32,763 nt of DNA from Comamonadaceae bacterium (GCA_947458305.1 CANGZO010000002.1:1-32763); one strand, 5' to 3'; counted from the first letter of the stretch, positions 23,920 to 32,763 are shown. The notes: generated from the sequence alone by a model not told the origin. Translations and numbers: made by a program.

Positions 23920-26349
23920 TCAGTTGCGTAAGGTGCGGATGGCGGCGGCGCCGATGCCGAGGTTGCTGAAGATCTGGGTCCAGTCGCGCAGGGCGCGGAC
24001 CAAGAAGTTGTAGCTGCTCTCGCGGTCTATTTTTGCGGGAACGACCAGTGTGTCGCCGGGCATGACGGCTAGGCTTTCAAAGTTATTGAAAAAGCTGGCA
24101 CCTTGGCGGCTGAGGATCGAGCCGTCGGCGCGCACCACAAAGGCGGCTTTGGCATTGGCCTCTTCGGTCAGGCCGGCTGATTTGATGACATCGCCCACCG
24201 TGCGCCCGGGTTTGTAGATCAGGCTGTTTTCATTGTTGACACTGCCCGCCGCGGACACGAATGCGGGCAAGCTGGGCACCAAGAAAGTGTCGCCGTCTTC
24301 AAGGGGCAAAGCCGGCAATGTAGCCTGCAGGCTTCGCAGCGTTTCGGTGGACAAGGGCTCTGACAAAGTGCTGCGAGCATGCAAGGCAGGGTTTAACTCG
24401 AGCGACACGCGGCCTTGGCTGCGCATGGTTTTGAGCTTGTCGATTTGCGCGCGCTGCTGAGCCATTTGCTGTTGTTGGAGCGCAGACGCCTGGGCGACGC
24501 GGTCGGGCGACAAATTGGCGGTCAAGGTGGCGCTGGCACTGGAGGCTTGGGCCTCTAGGCGGCGAATGACTTGGTCGAGGTTTTTTTGCTGTTGCTGGCG
24601 CACCGATTCGCGGGTGAATTCGGCGCCAAACAAATAGGCCTCCGAGGTGAGGCCACCCACGCGTTGCAACAGTTGAGGCAAAGTTTCGCCTGGGTTGATT
24701 TGGTAGATACCGGGCACCTTGACCTCACCGCCAATGCGCACAAACTGGGTGCGCCTGGACACAGGCACCGGCACATCGTTGACGCTGAATACGGTGACCA
24801 CGTCGCCGGGCTGCAGGACCAAATTGTGCTGGGGGTCCTTGTCAATCACCGCTTTGCGCAAGTTAAAGGTCACCAAGTTGGTTTTCACCTCTTTGGGGTC
24901 GAGGCGCTCAATGGCGGCATAGTCCCAATTGACTTCTTGCAGCAGGTTTTTAACGTCGTTCAAAACCTGCACTTTGTTGATGGTTTCAGGCTCCTTCAAT
25001 TGGACCAGGCCGTTTTTGCGCACGAAGTAATCACTCTGAATCAAGGCCTGCGGCTCGGGGATCAGGTCCGAGATGCGCATGCCGCTGATGAAGCTGTAGC
25101 GCAAGGGTGCGGCCACGTTGCCGCGCAAGGTGACGGCATTTGAAAACTGAGGGCTGATGGCAAACAGGGTGAGCACATCACCGTCTTGCAGGGTTTGCTG
25201 CAGGCCCTGTGCATTGAGCACGATTTCTTGCACTTGGCGGGGGTGCTTCTGCTGGGGCGAAACCCGCTCGAGCAAGGCTTTTTGGGGCGTGGTGAGAGAG
25301 GCCAAACCACCGCCCAGCTGCAAGATGGATTGCACGGTGTTGCCGGGCTTGAGTTCGTAAATGGCCTGGTGGTCGGTGGCGCCCGTGAGGGCCACGCGCG
25401 GACCCGCTGGCGGGATCATGATGACGTCGCCCGGCTGCAGGCGGGCGTCTTTGCTTTTGTCGCCTTGGGCGATGAAGTCGTACAGGTCGAGCGTGGTGAT
25501 GGTCTGGCCGCCGCGCTTGAGCTGGATGTTGCGCATGCTGCCGTTGGCACCCGGGCCGCCACTGGCAAACACCGCGTTGACCAAGGTGGACAAACTGCTC
25601 AAGTTGTAAGTGCCCGGCTGCTGGGCTTGGCCGACCACATAAACCGTGATGCCGCGCAACTTGCCCAGACTGGCGCTGAGCGTGACGTTGTTGAACACCG
25701 TGCTGACGTGTTTGCGCAAGGTGGATTCGAGGTCTTTGACTTGAACGCCGCTCAGCTGAACGCTGCCGATCTTGGGCAAGGTGATTTGGCCGTTGCGGTC
25801 GATGGTCTGGCTGTCGGCATAGTCCACACTGCCCCAAATGCGGATGCGCACCTCGTCGCCTTGGCCCAGCACATATTCAGCCGGGGCAGGCGCTGCAGCG
25901 TCTGGCGCATAGGTTTGGGGGTTGTCAAACAGGTTGCTGCCAAAGTGGGGCAACAGGTTGCCGGTGCCGGCCTGCACAAAACGCTGAAACTGGCTAAGAG
26001 TAGGTGTGCGGGGCGCGCGTTGTGGGGTGAGCGCGCCGCTGGGGGCGTCTGAGGCGCCCAAGTCGCGGCCTTGCTGCGAGCCTGGCGCTTGTGCGCCACC
26101 CATGGGGTTGGGTGCAGTTGGCAAAGCACCCAACGGGGCACCTGCTGAGCCGGGCACACCCTGAGCCGCGCTCGGATTGCCCACAAAACCGCCAGCACCA
26201 CCCATGCCCGCAAAACCAGACAATGACGGGGCAGCCACTGTTGCGGCCACCTGCATTTGCGCCTGGGCCTGAAAGCCGATTGCAGCAAGGAGCGACAGCA
26301 GCAAGACATGGGCCACAGATTGCGAGTGCTTCTGGAACTTGTGAAACAT
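23920..26349 (-). CDS. SLBB-domain polysaccharide export outer-membrane protein (Wza-like)
   Basis: Signal peptide; AEYVLGQGDEVRIRIWGSVDYADSQTIDRNGQITLPKIGSVQLSGV; multiple SLBB repeats. Confidence 0.93.
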   Translation of the reverse strand: MFHKFQKHSQSVAHVLLLSLLAAIGFQAQAQMQVAATVAAPSLSGFAGMGGAGGFVGNPSAAQGVPGSAGAPLGALPTAPNPMGGAQAPGSQQGRDLGASDAPSGALTPQRAPRTPTLSQFQRFVQAGTGNLLPHFGSNLFDNPQTYAPDAAAPAPAEYVLGQGDEVRIRIWGSVDYADSQTIDRNGQITLPKIGSVQLSGVQVKDLESTLRKHVSTVFNNVTLSASLGKLRGITVYVVGQAQQPGTYNLSSLSTLVNAVFASGGPGANGSMRNIQLKRGGQTITTLDLYDFIAQGDKSKDARLQPGDVIMIPPAGPRVALTGATDHQAIYELKPGNTVQSILQLGGGLASLTTPQKALLERVSPQQKHPRQVQEIVLNAQGLQQTLQDGDVLTLFAISPQFSNAVTLRGNVAAPLRYSFISGMRISDLIPEPQALIQSDYFVRKNGLVQLKEPETINKVQVLNDVKNLLQEVNWDYAAIERLDPKEVKTNLVTFNLRKAVIDKDPQHNLVLQPGDVVTVFSVNDVPVPVSRRTQFVRIGGEVKVPGIYQINPGETLPQLLQRVGGLTSEAYLFGAEFTRESVRQQQQKNLDQVIRRLEAQASSASATLTANLSPDRVAQASALQQQQMAQQRAQIDKLKTMRSQGRVSLELNPALHARSTLSEPLSTETLRSLQATLPALPLEDGDTFLVPSLPAFVSAAGSVNNENSLIYKPGRTVGDVIKSAGLTEEANAKAAFVVRADGSILSRQGASFFNNFESLAVMPGDTLVVPAKIDRESSYNFLVRALRDWTQIFSNLGIGAAAIRTLRN

Positions 26350-26386
26350 ATGTGATGACAAATTAGGAGGGGTGCTGCGCGACATG

Positions 26387-26398
26387 CAGGCTACCGCA
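26387..26398 (-). promoter_or_regulatory. candidate ops element TGCGGTAGCCTG in the leader of the SLBB export gene
   Basis: 11/12 match to ops consensus GGCGGTAGYNTG; adjacent RfaH-like gene on the same strand. Confidence 0.5.
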
Positions 26399-26527
26399 AT
26401 GTTGATGCTGGAACAACAACACAATCATGAGCAGCGGTTTTGCTAAAAATACAAAAACAACAACTGTCTATCTTAACCTGTGCAGATTAATCGGTTCTGA
26501 CGGTTGGCGACAAAGATCTGTGTGTAC

Positions 26528-27079
26528 TTATTGGGTGACGTCGACTTGGTGGTGTTCCAGCTGCACCAAGGTGGGGCGCCCCAGAATTTCGAGCAGCACG
26601 GCCACCCTTTTGCTGGACACGCTTTGAATCAGGCCCTCAACCCCGCCCAGGGCGTTGTGCTTGAGGCGCACCGTTTGACCCACTTTGAGGTTGCTGAGCT
26701 CTTGCAAGGTGGCTTGGTTGCGGTCTTGTTCAAGTTGGCGGATGCGTTGCACCAAGTCGTCATGCAGTTGGGCGGGTTCGAAGCCAAAACGCACGATGGT
26801 GGCAATGCCTTTGGTGCTGCGCACGGCCGAGATGCTTTGGTCTGGCTTGCTGGGCCGGAACAGGATGTAGCGAGGGAACATGGGCTCAAACAGCGCCACC
26901 GGGCCTTGCTCGGTTTTTTTGAATTTTTTGTACAGCGGCAGGTAGGCTTCAAAGGCTTGCCGCACCAAGTTGTCTTGGGCAATCGACTCTTGACGGGGTT
27001 TGGTGTACGCCAAGTACCAGCGGTCAGGTGGAGCGCTTGGAAGCCAAGGGGCGTCTGTTGTTTGCGGGTTCTGAGTCAT
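26528..27079 (-). CDS. NusG/RfaH-family transcription antiterminator
   Basis: RWYLAYTKPRQESIAQDNLVRQAFEAYLPLYKK...PMFPRYILFRP; KOW-like LKVGQTVRLKHNALGGVEGLIQ. Confidence 0.92.
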   Translation of the reverse strand: MTQNPQTTDAPWLPSAPPDRWYLAYTKPRQESIAQDNLVRQAFEAYLPLYKKFKKTEQGPVALFEPMFPRYILFRPSKPDQSISAVRSTKGIATIVRFGFEPAQLHDDLVQRIRQLEQDRNQATLQELSNLKVGQTVRLKHNALGGVEGLIQSVSSKRVAVLLEILGRPTLVQLEHHQVDVTQ

Positions 27080-27167
27080 TCTGCTGTCACAATTTTTTTG
27101 ATTTTACGTTCAGTAAGCCGCTGGGATGGATCGATGATAATTGAGCGATTCTTTTATTTATAAATTT

Positions 27168-28745
27168 ATGCAACGTTTTTTTTATGGGCTCGGTTTGGTG
27201 GCTTTGTGGGCCGGTGCGGGGCAGGTGCATGCGCAGCCAGGGTCACAGACAAGTGCCAGTGTGCCCTTCACCCCCAGTTGGGCGGCTCGGCATTATTTGC
27301 AGTGGCTGGGTGACCATGCGGGCTTGCCTTTGACGGGCAGCCACTAGCCTTTGCCTGCTGCGGCGGTTCGGCAGGCACTGGACAGGATGGCGCCAGCAGC
27401 AGCCCAGGCCGATGTGCAAACGGCCCGCGACTTTGTGCTGAAAGAGCTGGACATGGCACAGAACCAAGGGCGTGCCCAAGTGCATTTGCGCTCGGAGTCT
27501 GAGGCGCTCAATGGCTATGGCGAGAACTACACGCCGGGCAGCAGTGCGCAGCTGAGTTCTGCCGAGTTGCGCCGCTCATGGGGCGATGTGTCGGTGGCGG
27601 GCCGTTTGGGTGTGCGAGTAGAAGCCAACCCCAATTCTCTGCAGTCACAGTTCAGTGGCATGGGCACAGAAGGCGAATTTCAGGCGCGGCTCGGTGGCAG
27701 CGCAGCAGTGCTGAGTTTTGGCGGCTGGAATGTGCAGGCGTTTTCGCACCGCCAGTGGTGGGGGCCGGGTTGGCAAAGCAGTTTGGTGAGTGGGCACAAC
27801 AACCCGTCTTGGACGGGCGCTGGCATTCAACGCGCGAGTGTGGCGCCGTCAGACAGCGCTTGGTTGAGCTGGATGGGCCCTTGGAACCTGGATGTGTTTG
27901 TGGCCAAAGCGCAAGACCCCCGGGTGGTGGCCAACCAGCCACAGGGCTTTATGTTTTCGGGCATGCGCCTGACCATGAAGCCCCAGCCTTGGCTGGAAGT
28001 GGGCCTGAGCCGTGGTCTGCAGACCGGCGGTGCTGGCAGGCCCAGTGGGGTCATGAACTTGGCCAAGTCATTTTTTGGGCAAGAGGTCAATAAAAACCCA
28101 GAAGACCCGTTCACCGACAGCAGCGGGCAGATTGCCGGCTACGACGTGCGGGCGCGTTGTCCCAAGTCTTGGTCAGGGATGTTGGGGTCTTGCGCCGCTT
28201 ACACCCAGTGGATGGGCGAGGATGCGGCGGGCAGCGCCATACCTTTGCCCTTCAAGTTCATGAGCCTGTGGGGCGTTGAAAGCACTTACGGCCAGGGCCA
28301 GTACCGGGTATTTGCCGAATGGGCCAACACCAATGCCTACAGCTTGCCGTGGGACACCAAGGAACGGTTTCCGGGCTATGTGAATGGTGTTTACAGCCAG
28401 GGCTACACGCAAGGCGGACGATGGGCTGGGTCTGCGCAGGGTTCGGGGTCTGAGATCTTGACCGTGGGCTGGATGGATGCGGCACGCCAACGCATGGTCA
28501 AGGTGCATGCGGGCAAAGTGCACACCAGCTTGGGTGCCTATGATCCGCGCGTGAGACCCGAGAGCCCACGAGTGGGCGCACCCCGTGGTGACTTGTGGGG
28601 CGTGAATGCCAGCCAGGTGTTTTCTTGGATGGGCATGCGCCTGACGCCCGAATTGGCCTACACCGAGTTGACTGACGGCCAAGACCAGCGGGCCAACAAA
28701 CGCCAGAACTTGCGCGTGGGGCTGGTGGTGGCTGTGCCGCTCTGA
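27168..28745 (+). pseudogene. Wzi-like capsule assembly outer-membrane protein, interrupted by an in-frame TAG at 27345-27347
   Basis: Same frame before and after the stop: ...YLQWLGDHAGLPLTGSH*PLPAAAVRQALDRM...; signal peptide is upstream of the stop. Confidence 0.8.
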
Positions 28746-28794
28746 TGGCCGTTCCGCTTGAGCGACCCGTTCAGCTGAGACAATAGCCTGCACC

Positions 28795-28817
28795 GGGCCT
28801 CAGGGCCCTCTTTTTTT
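28795..28817 (+). terminator. GGGCC-TCAG-GGCCC followed by T tract
   Basis: Rho-independent terminator structure. Confidence 0.7.
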
Positions 28818-28843
28818 ACACAGGCGCCCCAGGGCGGCATGGC

Positions 28844-30013
28844 ATGACGGCGCGCACACAGTTGCATTGGACGGAAAACGGCGAGGCCCGTTCGGCTTTG
28901 TGGCGCATGGATGCGGGAGCGGTGATGCCCAAGACGGTGGTGCTGGCCGATGACACGCTGACGGCCGATTCGGCTTATCGGCTGGCGTGTGCGGGCACAG
29001 GGCTGCTGTGGCGCAGCGACTTTCAAAACGCGCGGCAGCTCTTGCAGGCCATGGCCCGGCGCATGGACAAACCCAAAAAGACCCGTGCCAAAAAAGCCAG
29101 CACGGATGCGGCCCCGGTTCCAGGCGCAGCTTTTCATGCGCACCGCTTGGCACAGTCGCAGCGCAACCGGGTGCTGAGTGCGATCTTGATCGAGCTCGAT
29201 GGTGACTACGGCATGGCCCTGCGCCGTGCGCCCGATGTGCGCCAAGCCTGTGTGCAGGCTTTTGGCCCGGCGCAGGGGCAGGCCTCGGTGATCTCGTTGC
29301 GCAGTTTGCAGGGGGCGGTGGGCGCTTTTGAATGGCGCAAAAACGGCGTTGAAGTGCCCGGCATGGGCGAGGCGCTGCGCATTTACCCGCATTACGGGGT
29401 GTTTTCTCCGGTGCGGGGCGAGTATGTGGACTTGGTGGCCCAGGCCCCGCTGCCCGAGGCGCTGAAGGCGCAGTCCCTGGCTTTTGATGTGGGCGTGGGC
29501 ACGGGCGTGTTGTCGGCGGTGCTGGCCCGCCGGGGCGTGGCGCAGGTGGTGGGCAGCGACTCGTCAGAGCGGGCCGTGGCCTGTGCGCGGGACAACCTGC
29601 AGCGCCTGGGCCTGCAAAACCAAGTGTCTTTGGTGCAGACCCACTTATTCCCGCCGGGGCAAGCAGCCTTGGTGGTGTGCAACCCGCCGTGGTTGCCCGC
29701 ACGCCCGGTGGGCTTGCTGGACCAAGCCGTGTACGACGAGGGCAGCCAGATGCTCAAGGGCTTTTTGGCGGGCCTGCGCGAACACCTGTGTGAGGGCGGA
29801 GAGGGTTGGTTGATTTTGTCGGACTTGGCCGAGCACCTGGGCCTGCGCAGCCGCGAGGCCCTGCTGGGCTGGATCGCCGATGCGGGGTTGGTGGTGCTGG
29901 GGCGGCTGGACGCCAAGCCGGTGCATGCCAAAGCACAAGACAGCACCGACCCCTTGTATGCGGCCCGGTCGGCCGAAGTCACTTCGCTGTGGCGGCTGGG
30001 CGCAGCGGGCTGA
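28844..30013 (+). CDS. class I SAM-dependent methyltransferase (HemK/PrmC- or RsmC-like)
   Basis: FDVGVGTGVLSAVLARRGVAQVVGSDSSERAV and VVCNPPWLP motif. Confidence 0.88.
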   Translation: MTARTQLHWTENGEARSALWRMDAGAVMPKTVVLADDTLTADSAYRLACAGTGLLWRSDFQNARQLLQAMARRMDKPKKTRAKKASTDAAPVPGAAFHAHRLAQSQRNRVLSAILIELDGDYGMALRRAPDVRQACVQAFGPAQGQASVISLRSLQGAVGAFEWRKNGVEVPGMGEALRIYPHYGVFSPVRGEYVDLVAQAPLPEALKAQSLAFDVGVGTGVLSAVLARRGVAQVVGSDSSERAVACARDNLQRLGLQNQVSLVQTHLFPPGQAALVVCNPPWLPARPVGLLDQAVYDEGSQMLKGFLAGLREHLCEGGEGWLILSDLAEHLGLRSREALLGWIADAGLVVLGRLDAKPVHAKAQDSTDPLYAARSAEVTSLWRLGAAG

Positions 30014-30040
30014 ACTGCCCCCCTAATCTCCCTGCTCCCG

Positions 30041-30075
30041 GCCCTCTCCATCAGACCTTGCTGAAGTCGGGCTTG
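30041..30075. repeat. 35-bp perfect direct repeat, left copy flanking higBA
   Basis: GCCCTCTCCATCAGACCTTGCTGAAGTCGGGCTTG. Confidence 0.95.
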
Positions 30076-30097
30076 AAGTCTGCCCGTGTGTTGTGCA

Positions 30098-30481
30098 TCA
30101 GCCCGCAGCCGTCTCTGCAATCAGCACATCGGCCGGGATGCCCAGGCTGTGGTGCAGTCGACGGATCATGGCCAGCGTCAGGGGGCGCTTGCGGTTCAGG
30201 ACTTCGTAGACTCGGTTGCTCTTGCCGATGATCGGCTCGAGATCTTTAACCGACAGACCACTCTGCTCCATCCGGAATTTGATGGCCTCCACCGGATCTG
30301 GCGCAGAGATGGGCACGTGTTTGGCTTCGTAGGCCTGCACCAGCGTGGCCAAGATGTCGAGCCGATCACCATCCGGCGTCCCCAGATCAGGGTCGGATTC
30401 CATCAGGGCCGAAATCTCTTTCAAAGTAGCCTTGTAGTCTGCTTCGTTGTGGATAGGGCGAATGTCCATGTTTTCCTCCAT
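30098..30481 (-). CDS. higA: HigA-type XRE antitoxin
   Basis: MDIRPIHNEADYKATLKEISALMESDPDLGTPDGDRLDILATLVQAYE...GLSVKDLEPIIGKSNRVYEVLNRKRPLTLAMIRRLH. Confidence 0.93.
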   Translation of the reverse strand: MEENMDIRPIHNEADYKATLKEISALMESDPDLGTPDGDRLDILATLVQAYEAKHVPISAPDPVEAIKFRMEQSGLSVKDLEPIIGKSNRVYEVLNRKRPLTLAMIRRLHHSLGIPADVLIAETAAG

Positions 30482-30487
30482 GACTGG

Positions 30488-30790
30488 TCAGGGCATTTCA
30501 ATGGTTTCTGCGTCTACCTGGTCGTATTCCTTGTGGGAGCCGACAAACTTCACGTAGACGATCTGCAACTTGTATGCGACGGACACGATAAGACGGTAGT
30601 CATTGCCTTTGATGTTGAAGACCACTCGTCGGTTCTTCAATACGCTGGCGCTGCGGTACTGCGCCTTGATGTCTGCCGGCTGCGACCAGATCGCACCCGT
30701 GGCTTCCTCATACCAAGCCTTTAACGGCTGCTCGGCATCCGGATAGCGCTCCCAAAATGCCCGAAGGGTAGACACAGCAATGACTCGCAT
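30488..30790 (-). CDS. higB: HigB-type mRNA interferase toxin
   Basis: MRVIAVSTLRAFWERYPDAEQPLKAWYEEA...RVVFNIKGNDYRLIVSVAYKLQIVYVKFVGSHKEYD. Confidence 0.94.
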   Translation of the reverse strand: MRVIAVSTLRAFWERYPDAEQPLKAWYEEATGAIWSQPADIKAQYRSASVLKNRRVVFNIKGNDYRLIVSVAYKLQIVYVKFVGSHKEYDQVDAETIEMP

Positions 30791-30878
30791 GGCTCAAATT
30801 ATAGTCCCAATATGGGACTTTGCAACTACCATCTGTGCCAGACTGGTGATCAAGCTTGGCCGTTGAGTGCCGAGCCCT

Positions 30879-30913
30879 GCCCTCTCCATCAGACCTTGCT
30901 GAAGTCGGGCTTG
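30879..30913. repeat. 35-bp perfect direct repeat, right copy (3' end of the enoyl-CoA hydratase gene)
   Basis: GCCCTCTCCATCAGACCTTGCTGAAGTCGGGCTTG. Confidence 0.95.
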
Positions 30914-31650
30914 CGCTTTTCCATGAAGGCGCCAAAGGCTTCTTTGGCGGCGGGCTCGCGCAGCATGCGGCCAAAGTCTTGGCCTTCTTCGTCCATCTTT
31001 TTCAGCACGTCGTGGGTGTCGCCCTTCATGAGGCGCTTGGTGGCGATCAATGATGTCAGGGGCTTGGCCGCCAGCTTGCGGGCCTGCGCTTGGGCGTAAC
31101 CATTGACTTCGGTGGGCGGCACGACGCGGTTGACCAAACCAACTTCTTGCGCGGCTTCGGCAAAGAAGGGCTCGCCCATGAGCAGGGCTTCGGCGGCGCG
31201 GTGGTAGCCGAACATGCGCGGGGCCAGCAGGCTGGATGCCGCCTCGGGGCACAGACCCAGATTGACAAACGGCATGGAAAACGCGGCGTTGTCACCGGCA
31301 TAAACCAGGTCGCAATGGAACAGCAGGGTGGTGCCGATGCCCACGGCAGGCCCGGCCACAGCGGCAATCAGCGGCTTTTGAAAGGTGGCGATGCCGCGCA
31401 GAAAGCGGAACACGGGCGACTCTTGCGTGGTGGGCGGCTGGTTCAAAAAGTCGCCAATGTCATTGCCCGCGCTGAAGATGCTTTCGTGCCCCTGAAACAC
31501 CACCACGCGAACGCTGGGGTCAGCCCCGGCCTGCGCCACCGCATCGGCCATGGCCGCGTACATGGACGAGGTGATGGAGTTCTTTTTGTCCAGGCGGTTG
31601 AAGGTGATGGTCATCACCCCCGCGTCGGTATGGGTCAGGATGTCAGACAT
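30889..31650 (-). CDS. enoyl-CoA hydratase/isomerase family protein
   Basis: VMTITFNRLDKKNSITSSMYAAMADAV, FSAGNDIGDFL, AAVAGPAVGIGTTLLFHCDLVYA. Confidence 0.94.
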   Translation of the reverse strand: MSDILTHTDAGVMTITFNRLDKKNSITSSMYAAMADAVAQAGADPSVRVVVFQGHESIFSAGNDIGDFLNQPPTTQESPVFRFLRGIATFQKPLIAAVAGPAVGIGTTLLFHCDLVYAGDNAAFSMPFVNLGLCPEAASSLLAPRMFGYHRAAEALLMGEPFFAEAAQEVGLVNRVVPPTEVNGYAQAQARKLAAKPLTSLIATKRLMKGDTHDVLKKMDEEGQDFGRMLREPAAKEAFGAFMEKRKPDFSKV

Positions 31651-31686
31651 GCGGGTCCTTGAAGTGTGTCGTAGGGGTAAGAAGGC

Positions 31687-32142
31687 TTACTGAACCCGAA
31701 TCCAGGTTTGGGTGCGGCCCAGCAGGGGCGCACCGATGAAACCACGGACTTCGAGTTTTTTGCCGCCGTCGACGGGTGTCAATCGCAGGCTGTAGTTTTT
31801 GCCGTTCTCGGGATCGAGGATTTTCCCACCCTCCCACACCGCTTTGCCGTCACTTTGTTGACCGCCCCGGATGATTTCCATGCCGATTTTGGGCTGGCCC
31901 TTGCGGTCGTCGGTGCACAGGTTGCAGTTGGGTTCGGCACTGGGAGTGGTGGCCAAAGAGCGTTCAACCACGCCCGACAAGCCGCCACCGGCTTTTTGGG
32001 TGATGCGGATTTCGGCTTTGGGCTGCTGGGTGGCGTCGTCGATGCTGCGCCACAGGCCCACGGGGCTCATTTGAGCGTGGGCAGCCAGGCTCAGCAGGCC
32101 CGCGCTCAGGGTCATGGTCAATGTCAAAGCGGTTTTGATCAT
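31687..32142 (-). CDS. DUF2147 domain secreted protein
   Basis: Signal peptide; SPVGLWRSIDDATQQPKAEIRI...GGKILDPENGKNYSLRLTPVDGGKKLEVRGFIGAPLLGRTQTWIR. Confidence 0.92.
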   Translation of the reverse strand: MIKTALTLTMTLSAGLLSLAAHAQMSPVGLWRSIDDATQQPKAEIRITQKAGGGLSGVVERSLATTPSAEPNCNLCTDDRKGQPKIGMEIIRGGQQSDGKAVWEGGKILDPENGKNYSLRLTPVDGGKKLEVRGFIGAPLLGRTQTWIRVQ

Positions 32143-32172
32143 GGCGGTTTTCCTTTCGGTGAATCAAACGGC

Positions 32173-32763
32173 TCAGGCCAGCGCGGCGTCGGTGTCCATC
32201 AGCACATCGCTGCCTGCGCGGATGCGGCGCATCAGGCTGGAGGTCTCGGGCATCAGGCGGGTGAAGTAAAAACGCGCCGTCTGCAGCTTGGCTTGGTAGA
32301 ACGGATCGGGGCGCTGGGCTTCTTCTTCGGCTTCGGCCAGTTTGGCCAAGGCGATTTGTGCCGAGCGGGCCCAGAAGTAACCCAACACCAAGTGGCCCAC
32401 CACGCGCAGGTAGTCCACGGCGGCCGCGCCCACTTCGTCGGCATTGCTCATGGCTTTCATGCCGACTTCACCGGTGAGCTGCGTGAGCTTTTGGCCCAAA
32501 TCGGCCAGCGGCTTGATGAACTCGCCCATGGCTTCGTTGGCCATTTCGGCCTTGACCAACTGCTCGACCAATTTGCCAAACTTTTTGAGTGTGGCGCCTT
32601 GGTTGCCCAGCACTTTGCGGCCCAGCAAGTCGAGCGACTGGATGGTGTTGGTGCCTTCGTAGATCATGTTGATGCGGGCGTCGCGCACGTACTGCTCCAT
32701 GCCCCACTCTTTGATGTAGCCGTGGCCGCCAAACACCTGCTGGCAGGCCGATGTCGCCTCCCA
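32173..32763 (-). CDS. acyl-CoA dehydrogenase, C-terminal part (continues off the right edge)
   Basis: CQQVFGGHGYIKEWGMEQYVRDARINMIYEGTNTIQSLDLLGRKVL. Confidence 0.92.
   Translation of the reverse strand, partial: WEATSACQQVFGGHGYIKEWGMEQYVRDARINMIYEGTNTIQSLDLLGRKVLGNQGATLKKFGKLVEQLVKAEMANEAMGEFIKPLADLGQKLTQLTGEVGMKAMSNADEVGAAAVDYLRVVGHLVLGYFWARSAQIALAKLAEAEEEAQRPDPFYQAKLQTARFYFTRLMPETSSLMRRIRAGSDVLMDTDAALA

Noticed and set aside
27351-28745. Wzi-like gene starting independently at TTG 27351
   Set aside because: Start would lack a signal peptide and the upstream in-frame segment encodes one plus continuous domain sequence; an amber mutation is simpler.
1-32763. tRNA, rRNA or retron/riboswitch-type ncRNA genes
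   Set aside because: No cloverleaf, rRNA-like or reverse-transcriptase-associated sequence was recognised by eye; a covariance-model search was not possible.

Overview
The window looks like a betaproteobacterial (Burkholderiales/Comamonadaceae-like) chromosome segment; the taxon is inferred from gene content only. Left edge: divergent tal / zwf-hexR, then prfC. From about 4.2 to 13 kb lies an archipelago of small toxin-antitoxin (TA) or TA-remnant modules: MazEF-like, ParE/RHH, HipBA, HigBA (Gp49-type), BrnT with an XRE partner, an MNT gene with a HEPN remnant, and an AbiEii-like fusion remnant. These are punctuated by eight same-orientation copies of a ~21-bp near-palindrome, AATTGGGATCTGACCCCAATT. 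A catalytic-domain-only tyrosine recombinase follows, split by a -1 frameshift at an A6 tract and preceded by three DnaA-box-like 9-mers. From 14 to 28.7 kb is an exopolysaccharide/capsule locus (ugd::GT4 deletion chimera, gmd, fcl, manC, WecA-like, Wzz-like, SLBB exporter, RfaH-like, Wzi-like). It is interrupted by a second TA array of VapBC plus three tandem MntA-HepT (MNT/HEPN) modules. All three MNT genes start with a nearly identical 'head' of 66-83 nt, and two more head remnants and three REP-type hairpins lie at module borders. Further right: a SAM methyltransferase, a HigBA module bracketed by perfect 35-bp direct repeats (one being the 3' end of an enoyl-CoA hydratase gene), a DUF2147 protein and the C-terminal part of an acyl-CoA dehydrogenase. 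The best candidates for something undescribed are the two repeat-punctuated TA arrays (directional GGGATCTGACCCC cassettes; REP-plus-head MntA-HepT array), the HigBA 35-bp cassette, and an EPS locus that appears to be decaying (deletion chimera plus in-frame amber in wzi-like). All homology calls are from reading protein motifs; no searches were run.
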